From: Rhodococcus sp. 4CII
GTDB lineage: Bacteria > Actinomycetota > Actinomycetes > Mycobacteriales > Mycobacteriaceae
NCBI RefSeq assembly: GCF_014256275.1
Contig: NZ_JACCFE010000001.1
Coordinates: 97,749 to 161,748 of the forward strand
Direction of reading: 5' to 3'
Length of the DNA stretch: 64,000 nucleotides
Positions 50,529 to 58,810 of this stretch are shown one piece after another. Numbering within the stretch: position 1 is the first letter of the stretch; every line of letters begins with the position of its first letter. A program made the translations under genes and the position numbers. The notes beneath the pieces were generated by a model, which saw only the letters and a list, made by a program, of their open reading frames with translations, had not been told where the DNA came from and made no database searches.

Positions 50529-51643
50529 CAGGACTCCTTCGTCACAGATGCAGATGCGGGGGTGTCGGTGAAACCAGCGGAATGCGAGAACCGTTTACGC
50601 AGCGCCAGGGAGACGTAGACGAGTCCGACGAGGACGGGGACCTCGATCAGCGGGCCGACGACACCGGCCAGGGCCTGCCCGGAGGTGGCGCCGTAGGTGG
50701 CGATCGCGACGGCGATGGCGAGTTCGAAGTTGTTGCCCGCGGCGGTGAACGCCAGGGTGGTGGTGCGCTCGTAGCCCAGGCCCATGACGGCGCCGAGCGC
50801 GTAGCCGCCGCCCCACATGATCGCGAAGTACGCCAGCAGCGGGACCGCGATCCGGACGACGTCCCACGGCTGGGACGTGATCCGGTCGCCCTGCAGCGCG
50901 AAGAGGATCACGATCGTGAACAGCAACCCGTACAGCGCCCAGGGCCCGATCCGGGGAAGGAACGTCGACTCGTACCAGGTGCGGCCCTTGGCCTTTTCGC
51001 CGAACCGGCGGGTGAGGTAGCCGGCAACCAACGGGATACCCAGGAAGATGAGCACCGCCTTCGCGATCTGCCACGGAGAGGTGTCGATGGTGGTCTGCTC
51101 GAGGCCGAGCCAGCCGGGTAGCACGGACAGGTAGAACCAGCCGAGCACGGCGAACATGATCACCTGGAACACCGAGTTGATCGCGACCAGCACGGCGGCG
51201 GCCTCCCGGTCACCGCACGCGAGGTCGTTCCAGATGATCACCATCGCGATGCAGCGGGCCAGGCCGACGATGATCAGACCGGTGCGGTACTCCGGCAGAT
51301 CCGGCAGGAGCAACCAGGCGAGGGCGAACATCAGCGCCGGACCGAGCACCCAGTTCAGTACCAACGATCCGATGAGCAGTCTGCGGTCGCCGGTGACGGT
51401 GTCGAGTCGGTCGTAGCGGACCTTGGCGAGCACCGGGTACATCATGATCAGCAGGCCGAGGGCGATCGGCAACGAGATGCCGTCGATCTCGACGGCGCTC
51501 AGGGCGTCTCCGAGCCCGGGAACCATCCGGCCGAGGAGCAGCCCGGCGACCATGGCGACGCCGATCCACACCGGCAGGAACCGGTCCAGGGTGGAAAGCT
51601 TCCCGACGACGGCCGGGTGTTCGGTCGTGGTTGGCCCGCTCAT
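50528..51643 (-). CDS. acr3: Arsenite efflux permease ACR3
   Basis: Ten-helix membrane protein of 371 residues that expels As(III). The helix-4 segment VGLARCIAMVIIWNDLACGD holds the conserved Cys of ACR3 proteins, and TTTLAFTAAGNNFELAIAVA is the helix-9 motif with its essential Glu. ATG at 51643 overlaps the arsR stop (ATGA). Operon start with arsR; ArsA/ArsD may boost the export. Confidence 0.95.
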   Translation of the reverse strand: MSGPTTTEHPAVVGKLSTLDRFLPVWIGVAMVAGLLLGRMVPGLGDALSAVEIDGISLPIALGLLIMMYPVLAKVRYDRLDTVTGDRRLLIGSLVLNWVLGPALMFALAWLLLPDLPEYRTGLIIVGLARCIAMVIIWNDLACGDREAAAVLVAINSVFQVIMFAVLGWFYLSVLPGWLGLEQTTIDTSPWQIAKAVLIFLGIPLVAGYLTRRFGEKAKGRTWYESTFLPRIGPWALYGLLFTIVILFALQGDRITSQPWDVVRIAVPLLAYFAIMWGGGYALGAVMGLGYERTTTLAFTAAGNNFELAIAVAIATYGATSGQALAGVVGPLIEVPVLVGLVYVSLALRKRFSHSAGFTDTPASASVTKES

Positions 51644-52035
51644 GCCGGCACCTCCGTCTCCACGCAGGCCGCGCCCGCGGTCAGCGGCGGGGGGCCCTCG
51701 ACGAGGAGGACGGCGGACAGTTGCTGCAGCGCGGAAGGGATCACCCAGTAGTAGACCCAGGTGCCGCGGCGCTCGCAGTCCAGCAGCCCGGCCTGACGCA
51801 GCACCTTCAGGTGATGCGAGATCGTCGGCTGGGACAGGTCGATCGTGGCGGAGATGTCGCACACGCAGGCCTCGCCGCCGGCGTGGGAGGCAATCAGCGA
51901 CAGCAGGCGCAGGCGGACCGGGTCACCGAGGGCCTTGAACATCCGGGCCAGATCTCCGGCCCAGTCCTCGGTCAGGGGTTCGCGTGCCAGGGGTGAGCAG
52001 CAGGCACCGCTCTCCGACACCTCTTGTTTCGACAT
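51640..52035 (-). CDS. arsR: ArsR repressor of the main arsenic operon
   Basis: Winged-helix repressor of 131 residues. EACVCDISA has the classical ArsR alpha-3 CxC As(III) site, with a further N-terminal ACC. Recognition helix QPTISHHLKVLRQAGLL, wing ERRGTWVYYWV. Two TCGAC-type dyads lie at and just before its start. First gene of the main minus-strand ars operon; divergent from merR. Confidence 0.95.
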   Translation of the reverse strand: MSKQEVSESGACCSPLAREPLTEDWAGDLARMFKALGDPVRLRLLSLIASHAGGEACVCDISATIDLSQPTISHHLKVLRQAGLLDCERRGTWVYYWVIPSALQQLSAVLLVEGPPPLTAGAACVETEVPA

Positions 52036-52042
52036 ACGTCGA
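52029..52042. promoter_or_regulatory. ArsR operator a
   Basis: TCGACATACGTCGA: dyad TCGAC-N4-GTCGA overlapping the arsR start codon. Same pattern as at 57357-57398. Confidence 0.7.
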
Positions 52043-52043
52043 T

Positions 52044-52060
52044 ATTGACAGAGGTCGAAT
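52044..52060. promoter_or_regulatory. ArsR operator b
   Basis: ATTGACAGAGGTCGAAT: a second, less perfect GAC-N4-GTC dyad next to operator a. Confidence 0.55.
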
Positions 52061-52161
52061 CAGGAGGCAAACGAACATCCGGTGAACGCCCCCGGGCGAG
52101 GCCGACGTCAGACGTGTGCGGACTTGACTCGATAGTTGGGTACGGGGTTGAGGATGGCGGC

Positions 52162-52566
52162 ATGCGTAGCAGTGAGGTCGCCTCTGTCACCGGGGTGAAT
52201 GTGCAGACGCTGCGGTACTACGAGCGCCGCGGCCTGTTGGCGCCGCCGCCGCGGTCGCCGGCCGGGTATCGGGCATATCCGGCCGACGCCGTGGCGGTGG
52301 TCCGATTCGTCAAACGGGCTCAGGGGCACGGGTTCAGCCTCGACGAGATCGAGGACCTGTTGCATCTGGCCGAGGGCGGACCGGAGGACTGCGACACGGC
52401 GCGGGAACTCGCCGAGGCCAAGCTGGCTCAGCTGGCCGAGAAGATCGCAGACCTGCAACGCATGCAGCGGTCCCTCACCGATCTCGTCGCCACGTGCGAG
52501 CGGCCACGCATCGACCGGTGCTGCCCCCTCTTGCACGCCCTGCACACCGAAGGAGATGACCGATGA
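52162..52566 (+). CDS. merR: Mercury-responsive regulator MerR
   Basis: MerR-family activator/repressor of 134 residues. HTH NVQTLRYYERRGLL, then coiled-coil. Cys77, Cys112 and Cys121 keep the Tn21 MerR spacing (Cys82, 117, 126), so Hg(II) binding is well supported. A TTGACT hexamer lies at 52124, but a clear 19-base-spaced -10 was not found. Its stop overlaps the merB start. ATG 52162 is chosen because the HTH begins there. Confidence 0.93.
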   Translation: MRSSEVASVTGVNVQTLRYYERRGLLAPPPRSPAGYRAYPADAVAVVRFVKRAQGHGFSLDEIEDLLHLAEGGPEDCDTARELAEAKLAQLAEKIADLQRMQRSLTDLVATCERPRIDRCCPLLHALHTEGDDR

Positions 52567-53567
52567 GGCTGGAAATCCTGCAGGTTCCAGGTTGCCCCAA
52601 CGTGGCGTTGCTCGAACAACGGCTCGAGAATGTTCTGGCAGATCAGCAGTCCGAGGTAAGAATCTCGCATCGGGTGATCGACGACCCGGCGGCCGCCGCC
52701 GACGCCGGCATGACCGGCTCACCCACCCTGCTCGTCGACGGCGCGGACCCGTTCGCCACACCCGGGCTGGTGCCGAGTGTGTCCTGCCGGCTCTATCCCT
52801 CCGAGGGTGGCGGGGTCGGGGGCGCCCCGTCGGTGGCAGCGTTGCGACAGGCGCTGCACACGGCCGCGGCCGACACGGCGGCCGAGCCCGCCGATGACGG
52901 GGGCGACTGCTGCTCGGTGGGTATTGCGGCGGAATCGCCGCTGGTCGGGTTGGGTGGATGGCGCGGTGCGGCGCGGCCGCAGACTCCGGCCGAGCGGACG
53001 GTCCATCACGCGATTCTGAGGGCGTTCGCCGACCGCGGAGTGCCGCCCGAGGAAGCTGAACTGGACTCGGTGGCAGCCGAATTCGGTGAGCCAGGTCGGC
53101 TGGTTCTGGACCGGTTGCACACTGCGGACGTGATCCGGCTCGATCCGGTCGGGCGGATCGCCTCGGCCTATCCGTTCTCCCCCTCACCGACCCCGCACCG
53201 GGTCCGCATCGGGGGCGGGGCGGATGTGTACGCGATGTGCGCTGTGGATGCGCTGGGGATGTCCGCGATGCTCGGCACCGAGGTGGTGATCGAGTCCGCC
53301 GACCCGGTCACCGGTGAGCCCATCACCGTGACCGTGCGGGGTGAGAGTGCCGTGGCGAACCCGGCCACGGTGGTGGTGTTCGTCGGCGCCGAGGCCGGGC
53401 ATGGCCCCTCCGCGGACACGTGCTGCACCTCCCTGAACTTCTTCACCGCCCGCGCCACCGCCCAGTCGTGGGCCCACGAGCATCCGCAGGTCGGCGGCAT
53501 CGTCGTCGACCTCGCCGACTCCACCCGACTCGGGGCGACGATCTTCGGCGGTGCGCTCACCACCTGA
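52563..53567 (+). CDS. merB: Alkylmercury lyase MerB with N-terminal thioredoxin-like domain
   Basis: Organomercurial lyase of 334 residues that cleaves C-Hg bonds. Residues about 1-100 are a thioredoxin-like domain with a single motif Cys (PGCPNV, Cys11). The MerB domain starts near 140: catalytic Cys226 and Asp229 in YAMCAVDALG, then the second Cys in DTCCTSLNFF (287/288). The N-terminal domain may shuttle the thiol or Hg(II). Overlaps merR (ATGA). No merA reductase was found in the window, so released Hg(II) must be handled elsewhere. A damaged copy lies at 23733. Confidence 0.93.
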   Translation: MRLEILQVPGCPNVALLEQRLENVLADQQSEVRISHRVIDDPAAAADAGMTGSPTLLVDGADPFATPGLVPSVSCRLYPSEGGGVGGAPSVAALRQALHTAAADTAAEPADDGGDCCSVGIAAESPLVGLGGWRGAARPQTPAERTVHHAILRAFADRGVPPEEAELDSVAAEFGEPGRLVLDRLHTADVIRLDPVGRIASAYPFSPSPTPHRVRIGGGADVYAMCAVDALGMSAMLGTEVVIESADPVTGEPITVTVRGESAVANPATVVVFVGAEAGHGPSADTCCTSLNFFTARATAQSWAHEHPQVGGIVVDLADSTRLGATIFGGALTT

Positions 53568-54105
53568 TGCCGGGGCGCGCTCAGTCGAGCGTGAGCTGGT
53601 GGCGGTGGAAGTCGAAGTGCTTGCCCGGGTATCGGTACACCTGTTCGAGGGTCATGGTCTCGTCGAAGAACGGATCCCAGCGCACCGGGAAGTCCATGCT
53701 GCGCCGCAGGTTCGTATCCGTTTCGCGGGACAGGGAGCGTTGCAGCTTGGCGATGACACGGTCGCAGTGCGGGCCATCCGGCGGCGGTCGAATACGGTCG
53801 CCGCCATGCACGAGCCGAGGTAGTTGATCTCGTGGAACACCGGTGTGGTCGCGTCCAGGGCGCGGGCGAATCCGCGGCCGATCGGGTCGGGCAACCGGGA
53901 GAACACCCGGACCAGCACCAGCAGCCGGCGCACCACCATGTAGCCGAACACCATGTGGAACAGCAACTGTTCGTTGGTCCAGCGGGTGCCGTTCGAGCGG
54001 CGCTCGAAATCGGCCGCCGTGGCGTGATCGAGGAGCTCGTGCAGTGTCCGCCGGGCACGGTCGAGGTCGGCCGCGATCTCGGCCCGGTCCACCGGTTGCT
54101 CCTCC
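53075..54105. repeat. Source copy of duplicated block A
   Basis: Region corresponding to 23733-24750: merB 3' half and the convergent DinB-like gene. Here merB is intact and the DinB-like gene is broken. Confidence 0.88.
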
Positions 54106-54110
54106 GGCAT
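53581..54110 (-). pseudogene. DinB-like gene, frameshifted copy
   Basis: Near-copy of the intact gene at 24231-24758. A one-base deletion around 53768-53776, within the segment after VFDRRRMA, breaks the frame; the two parts (to about 53775 and from there to 53581) lie in different frames but together restore the full domain, including the end YPGKHFDFHRHQL. ATG 54110 keeps the same start context. Probably inactive unless the base is a sequencing error. Confidence 0.85.
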
Positions 54111-54216
54111 AACAAACCTCCGACGCCGCCGCGGCCCACCTTCGAGGCTCATTGTCCGCCCGTGGGTGGGCGCCGAGCCAGCGCCGGAGGAAGTGCAGGT
54201 GCGGGGTAGGTCCGGC

Positions 54217-55212
54217 TCAGGCCGGTGCCGGAGAGGTATCCGTGGCCGCGGGCAGCAGGCGCGGCACCAGGCGGACGTAGACGACCATGCCGACCACCTC
54301 GACGAGGGTCTGGGTGACCACGACGACCGCGGCGACCGCCAGCTGGTCGGGCAGGGCCAGCGCGAGGGGCAGCACGACCAGGGAGTTGCGGGTGGCTCCG
54401 CTGAACACCACCGCCCGCCCGGACGGCGGGTCCAGCCGAAACAGCCGGGCGACCAGCAGTCCCGCGAACGCCATCACCACCAGGAACACCACGTAGAAGG
54501 GCACCACCGCGGCCACATCGGCGACCCGGCCCTCGAGCTTGGGCACCTGGGAGGCGACCACCACCAGCAGGGTGGCCGCCATCAGCGGCACCATCAGCGA
54601 GGTCGCCGCCGCCGATGTCGTCCGCCCGGATTCCGCTCGCGCCGCCCAGAACTGGGTGGTCCACGCCAGTGCGAGGGGGATGACGATCAAGACGATGAAC
54701 GCGGTGACGAACGGGCCGACCTCGACGATGTCGGACAGGTCCGAACCCAGGAACAGCACGAGAAATACCGGGAGCAGCAGCATCTGGGTGAGCAGCAGCA
54801 GCGGGGTCGCGGCGAGCAGGCGGCGGCTACTGCCACCGGCCAGCCCGGAGAAGACGATCACGTAGTCCACACACGGGCACAGCAACACCAGCAGCACACC
54901 GACCCGCACGGCCTGATCGGCGGGCAGGAAGGTGAACATCGCAGCGACGACGAGCGGAACCACCACGAAATTCACGACCATCGTGGCCGACAGGAACCGG
55001 CCGTCACGCAGGGACCGCAGCAGCTCGGCGGCCGGCACCTGCAGGAACGTCACGAACAGCAGCGCGCCGAGGACCGGGTTGATCGCGTGCTCGAGACCGG
55101 GGCCCGCTGCCGGTGCGGCCCAGCCGATCCCGGCGCCGGCGACCATCGCCGCGAGGTAGATCGCCACCTGGTGATGTTCCATTCGTGCGACCACACCCTG
55201 CGGCTGCGTCAC
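54217..55212 (-). CDS. Arsenic resistance-type permease, ACR3/bile-acid symporter superfamily
   Basis: Ten-helix membrane protein of 331 residues. LLCPCVDYVIVFSGLAGG carries the membrane Cys, and RAVVFSGATRNSLVVLPLAL is the helix-9 motif of ACR3-like arsenite pumps. It is only distantly similar to the ACR3 at 50528. It follows the MerT-like gene and precedes the broken DinB-like gene, in a MerR-controlled unit, so arsenic or antimony export is the best guess but the substrate could be another metal. GTG start 55212 with GGGAGACGAGG upstream. A fragmentary copy lies at 44690-45370. Confidence 0.88.
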   Translation of the reverse strand: MTQPQGVVARMEHHQVAIYLAAMVAGAGIGWAAPAAGPGLEHAINPVLGALLFVTFLQVPAAELLRSLRDGRFLSATMVVNFVVVPLVVAAMFTFLPADQAVRVGVLLVLLCPCVDYVIVFSGLAGGSSRRLLAATPLLLLTQMLLLPVFLVLFLGSDLSDIVEVGPFVTAFIVLIVIPLALAWTTQFWAARAESGRTTSAAATSLMVPLMAATLLVVVASQVPKLEGRVADVAAVVPFYVVFLVVMAFAGLLVARLFRLDPPSGRAVVFSGATRNSLVVLPLALALPDQLAVAAVVVVTQTLVEVVGMVVYVRLVPRLLPAATDTSPAPA

Positions 55213-55299
55213 TGCCTCGTCTCCCTCATCGGTTCGTTTTCCGCACCCGCGCTCGCTTCCCGGGCGCCGTCATTGTCGCCCACCCGGATCGGCGACCGG

Positions 55300-55635
55300 T
55301 CATCGTGGCTCGGGCGCGGTCCGCTCCTCCCGGGCGCCGGAAATTGTGGGTATCGGCAGATCCGCAGCCGGCGCGGCCGGCGCGGGGGGGGGGGGGGGGC
55401 AGGACGCGGGTGCGGAGCGGCGATGACGGAGCGTCCAGCCCAGTGCGACTGCGGCGACGAGCGCCACCACGGCCAGCGCGGGCACCCACACCGCGCCAAC
55501 CGCGAATGCCGCGGTCAGTCCGCCCAGGACCGAGAGGATCGGCCCCGCGCAGCACACCGCGCATGCCCCGACCGCGGCGACACCCAGCCCGGCTGCCTTC
55601 CACCGCGCGGCGCCGGGTCGGCCGGTCGCCGTCAT
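55300..55635 (-). CDS. Small MerT-like membrane protein with poly-G tract
   Basis: A 111-residue protein with two hydrophobic segments. The first starts GACAVCCAGPILSVLGG, with a vicinal Cys pair in the membrane as in MerT/MerF mercury importers. The C-terminal part is Pro-rich because the gene contains a 16-base G run (C run on the coding strand); the frame after it depends on the exact length. ATG overlaps the MerR-family stop (ATGA). A mercury or metal transport role is inferred from the Cys pair and the context. Confidence 0.72.
   Translation of the reverse strand: MTATGRPGAARWKAAGLGVAAVGACAVCCAGPILSVLGGLTAAFAVGAVWVPALAVVALVAAVALGWTLRHRRSAPASCPPPPPAPAAPAADLPIPTISGAREERTAPEPR
55384..55399. 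repeat. 16-base poly-G tract in the MerT-like gene
   Basis: Sixteen consecutive G on the plus strand lie inside the coding region. Such runs slip easily, so the length may vary between cells or be misread. Confidence 0.9.
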
Positions 55636-56405
55636 GCTCTCACTCCGAACAGCTCGGTCACCAGCGGCGCGGCCGCCTCTGGGGCGCGCACACTCAACAC
55701 GAGCGCGCCGGGGGTCAGCTGCATCGTGAAGTCGAAGAACGCGCAGCAGCCCTGCTCGGCCGCGGCGAGGCGCGCCACGTCGGCGACCAGGTCCGGGTCG
55801 GCCGGGAACCGCAGCCGGAGCCCGCCGTCGATGTCCTCACGGCCCGTCGCCGAGTCCAGCACCTGCCGCCACTGCTGGATCCGTTCGCCCTGCTCGTCAC
55901 CGCCCAGGGTGCAGGCCACCGGTACCTCCGGTCTGCCGGCGATCGTCGGGGTCGGGTCGGGTCGGGTCCGGGTGAAGGCGACCGTGACCGGTGCCGCCGG
56001 GGCGGTGGAAAGGCAGCCGCAGTCGGGTCCGCAAGCCCCCGCCGGCGGCGGCTGTGACAGGTCGGTGCGGACCCGGGTCAGGTGCGCCGAGAACGCGGAG
56101 AGCTCGGCGATCCGGCGGTCCGCCTCGGTGATCCGGTCGGTGATCATCGGCAGCATCCGCTGCCGCACGTGCGCGCAGACCCCCTGTTCCCACACCTCGA
56201 GCAGCTCCCGGATTTCCTCGAGCGGCAGCCCGAGGTGTTTGGCCGAGGAGATGAACGCCAACCGGTCCACCGCGTCGTCGTCGTAGACCCGGTATCCCGA
56301 CGCGGTCCGCGCCGCGGGCAACAGGCCCGCGGTCTCGTAGAACCGCAGGGTCGTGGCCGGCACCGCGGCGAGCTCCGCGAGCTGGGAAATCCTGTACGTG
56401 CCCAT
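55632..56405 (-). CDS. MerR-family regulator with long Cys-containing C-terminal domain
   Basis: A 257-residue regulator, about twice the usual MerR length. HTH region: RISQLAELAAVPATTLRFYE then ASGYRVYDDDAVDRLAFI, followed by the dimer coiled coil with Cys in GVCAHVRQRM. The extension has GACGPDCGCL and a beta-rich end with EQGCCAFFDF. The metal may be Hg(II), Cd(II) or another soft metal. ATG at 56405 follows the promoter dyad at 56420-56441. Heads a unit with the MerT-like gene, the ACR3-like pump and the DinB pseudogene. Confidence 0.9.
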   Translation of the reverse strand: MGTYRISQLAELAAVPATTLRFYETAGLLPAARTASGYRVYDDDAVDRLAFISSAKHLGLPLEEIRELLEVWEQGVCAHVRQRMLPMITDRITEADRRIAELSAFSAHLTRVRTDLSQPPPAGACGPDCGCLSTAPAAPVTVAFTRTRPDPTPTIAGRPEVPVACTLGGDEQGERIQQWRQVLDSATGREDIDGGLRLRFPADPDLVADVARLAAAEQGCCAFFDFTMQLTPGALVLSVRAPEAAAPLVTELFGVRA

Positions 56406-56419
56406 GCCACCGACGGTAA

Positions 56420-56441
56420 ACCTTCGCCTCGACTCGAAGGT
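56420..56441 (-). promoter_or_regulatory. MerR-type promoter/operator
   Basis: ACCTTCG-N8-CGAAGGT is a perfect dyad. On the minus strand it sits between TTGACC (-35) and TTACCG (-10-like) with 19 bases between, the long spacing typical of MerR-activated promoters. Confidence 0.75.
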
Positions 56442-56475
56442 CAAGTCGAAAGATGCGTGAGACCGCGAGGCGCTA

Positions 56476-57345
56476 TCAGACTGTCAGGGCGCTGCGGCGT
56501 TCGAGGAAGACGGTGTCGCGCCAGATTCCGTCGAGTTGGGCGATGCGCTCGCGCACCCCGATGGTGCGGAATCCCGCCGAGTGGTGCAGGGCGATGCTGG
56601 CCCGGTTCTCCGGGAAGATCGAGGTCTGCAGCGTCCAGATACCGGCCTCGTCGGCGGCGATGACCTGGGTGCGCAGCAGGGCCTTGCCGACGCCGCGCCC
56701 GCGCATCCCGTCGGCGACGTAGACGGAGTTCTCGGCCACTCCCTGGTAGCAGTCCCTCCCGGAGGTCGGAGACAGCGCCGCCCAGCCGACCACGACGTCG
56801 TCGATCTCGGCGACCCACCGATGGCCGGGCAGCCACTGCGCGTCCAGGGTTTCCCGGGTGGGGACTTCGGTGGTGAAGGTGGCGGTGCGGGTGGCGATCC
56901 CCTCGCCGTAGATCCGGCGCACCGTCTCCCAGTCCTGCTCGCGCATCGGGCGGACGGTCACGTCGTCGGGGAGGTCGTCCGGGCAGCACGGGCGCGGGGT
57001 CAGCACCCCCATCACCGCATCGGCGGCGTGCGGGAGGCCGGTGCAGCAGGACGGGTTCACTCTGACGACGGTGCTGGTGCGGTCCTTGTGGACGGTGACG
57101 AAGCCGACGTCGGCGAGCTTGCGGACGTGGTGCGAGACGGTGGGCTGCCCGATCCCCAGCGCCTCGGCCAACTCACCGACGGTGATGCCCGCGGGATGGC
57201 TGGCGACCTGATGCAGCAGTCGCACTCGGGTCGGGTCGGCGAGGCAGGCGAACCACCCGGCGTAGGTGGCCGCGTCGTCCGGCGCCAACGCATCCGCCTG
57301 CTCGGCGCCGGGGGTGCGGACGGCCGGCATGTCCAGGGAAGTCAT
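56476..57345 (-). CDS. arsN: ArsR-ArsN fusion (repressor plus GNAT acetyltransferase)
   Basis: A 289-residue fusion. Residues about 25-110 form an ArsR winged helix (CLADPTRVRLLHQV, QPTVSHHVRKLADVGFV) with the Cys pairs NPSCCTG and RPCCPDD around the junction. Residues about 128-285 are a GNAT domain (VRPMREQDWETV, then VYVADGMRGRGVGKALL for acetyl-CoA). This resembles ArsN/phosphinothricin acetyltransferases; ArsN1 detoxifies arsinothricin. The sensor half probably controls itself and the divergent arsO unit through paired TCGAY-type boxes. Confidence 0.9.
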   Translation of the reverse strand: MTSLDMPAVRTPGAEQADALAPDDAATYAGWFACLADPTRVRLLHQVASHPAGITVGELAEALGIGQPTVSHHVRKLADVGFVTVHKDRTSTVVRVNPSCCTGLPHAADAVMGVLTPRPCCPDDLPDDVTVRPMREQDWETVRRIYGEGIATRTATFTTEVPTRETLDAQWLPGHRWVAEIDDVVVGWAALSPTSGRDCYQGVAENSVYVADGMRGRGVGKALLRTQVIAADEAGIWTLQTSIFPENRASIALHHSAGFRTIGVRERIAQLDGIWRDTVFLERRSALTV

Positions 57346-57356
57346 GGGTTCACTAT

Positions 57357-57372
57357 ATCGATATCCGTCGAT
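57357..57372. promoter_or_regulatory. ArsR-type operator c
   Basis: ATCGATATCCGTCGAT: dyad ATCGAY-N4-GTCGAT between arsN fusion (-) and arsO (+), 12 bases from the fusion start. Confidence 0.65.
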
Positions 57373-57382
57373 GGTTGCATTC

Positions 57383-57398
57383 ATCGACAGATGTCGAT
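57383..57398. promoter_or_regulatory. ArsR-type operator d
   Basis: ATCGACAGATGTCGAT, a perfect dyad ATCGAC-N4-GTCGAT, 26 bases centre to centre from operator c. Confidence 0.75.
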
Positions 57399-57447
57399 AC
57401 TCTCCGAACTTAGAGGATCGATGAACGTCGATGGAAGGATTTTCGAG

Positions 57448-58806
57448 ATGAACACCTTGCCCGTAGTCGTCGTAGGGGCCGGACCGGTCGGCCTGGCCGC
57501 CGCGGCGCAGCTGCGTGAGCGCGGCCTGACGCCGCTGGTCTTCGAACGCGGGGAGAGCGCCGGTGCGGCGATCGCGGAGTGGAATCACGTGCGGCTGTTT
57601 TCCCGCTGGGGTGAACTGATCGACCCCGCCGCCCGCCGCCTCCTCGATGCCATCGACTGGGCCGCCCCGGACGACGAGGCGTACCCGACCGGCCAGGACT
57701 GGACCCGCGACTACCTGGTCCCCTTGGCGAACGCGCTCGGCGACGACATCGTGCAGCTGAACACCGAGGTGGTCGGCGTGGCCCGCCGCGGCCGCGACCG
57801 GGTTGTCGACGCCGGCCGCGACACCGAACCGCTGTCGGTGCACCTGCGCCGATCGGACGGCACCGAGGGCCGCATCACCGCCCGCGCGGTCATCGACGCC
57901 TCCGGCACCTGGACCACCCCCAACCCCCTCGGCGGGGAGGGCCTGCCCGCGCTCGGTGAGCGCGACGCCGTCGGGGTCATCGAGTACCGGGTCCCGAACC
58001 TCGCCGACCCGAAGGTGCGGGACCGGTATGCGGGCAAGCACATCGTGATCGCCGGCAGCGGGCACTCGGCGATGACCGCGATCGTCGCTTTGGCCGACTT
58101 GGAGAAGCAGGCGCCGGGCACCCGGATCAGCTGGGTGCTGCGCCGCGGCGACGTCGGCTCCACCTTCGGCGGCGGCGACGACGACCAGCTGCCCGCCCGC
58201 GGCGCCCTCGGCCTGCGCGCCAAGGCGGCCGTGGACGCCGGACTGCTGACGGTGGTTCCCGGATTCCGCACCGCCACCATCGAACCCGCCGACGACGATG
58301 ACCGGGTGGTGTTGGTCTCCGACACCGGTGCCCGCATCGACGACGTCGATCGGGTGGTGGTGCTCACCGGGTTCCGGCCCGATCTGTCCTGGTTGTCGGA
58401 GATCCGCCTCGGCCTCGACCCGGTGCTGCAGGCCCCGACCCAGTTGGCGCCGTTGATCGACCCGAACGTGCACTCCTGCGGCACCGTCTACCCACACGGC
58501 GTCGCCGAACTCTCGCATCCGGAGCCGAATGTGTTCCTGGCCGGGATGAAGAGCTACGGCCGCGCCCCGACGTTCCTGGCGATGACCGGCTACGAGCAGG
58601 TCCGCTCCATCGCCGCCACCCTCGACGGGGACCATGACGCGGCCGCCCGGGTCGAGCTCACGTTGCCCGAGACCGGGGTGTGTGGCGGGGCGGGGGTGTT
58701 CGACGATCCCGACACCCCCGCCGACGCCGTGGATGCCCCCGCTGGGTGCTGCCCCGCTCCGGACCTGGCACTGATCAGCCTCACCACTACCCGCGCGGGC
58801 GGATAA
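57448..58806 (+). CDS. arsO: Flavin-dependent monooxygenase-like protein ArsO
   Basis: Soluble 452-residue flavoprotein with two Rossmann folds: FAD motif VVVVGAGPVGLAAAAQL near the start, NADPH-type motif HIVIAGSGHSAMTAI in the middle, and a later VVLTGFRPD. The C-terminal tail has Cys pairs (GCCPAPD). ArsO-type genes occur in arsenic islands, and oxidation of an organoarsenical is proposed for them; not proven here. ATG at 57448 follows GGAAGGA. It starts a plus-strand pair with the MFS gene and shares its promoter region with arsN. Confidence 0.88.
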   Translation: MNTLPVVVVGAGPVGLAAAAQLRERGLTPLVFERGESAGAAIAEWNHVRLFSRWGELIDPAARRLLDAIDWAAPDDEAYPTGQDWTRDYLVPLANALGDDIVQLNTEVVGVARRGRDRVVDAGRDTEPLSVHLRRSDGTEGRITARAVIDASGTWTTPNPLGGEGLPALGERDAVGVIEYRVPNLADPKVRDRYAGKHIVIAGSGHSAMTAIVALADLEKQAPGTRISWVLRRGDVGSTFGGGDDDQLPARGALGLRAKAAVDAGLLTVVPGFRTATIEPADDDDRVVLVSDTGARIDDVDRVVVLTGFRPDLSWLSEIRLGLDPVLQAPTQLAPLIDPNVHSCGTVYPHGVAELSHPEPNVFLAGMKSYGRAPTFLAMTGYEQVRSIAATLDGDHDAAARVELTLPETGVCGGAGVFDDPDTPADAVDAPAGCCPAPDLALISLTTTRAGG

Positions 58807-58810
58807 ATCG

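Noticed and set aside
52124..52160. Classical merOP operator in front of merR
   Set aside because: TTGACT is present, but the expected dyad and a -10 at 19 bases could not be found, unlike the clear MerR-type promoter at 56420-56441.
56536..57447. Upstream extension of arsO
   Set aside because: It lies over the arsN fusion on the other strand; the FAD motif and ribosome site place the start at 57448.
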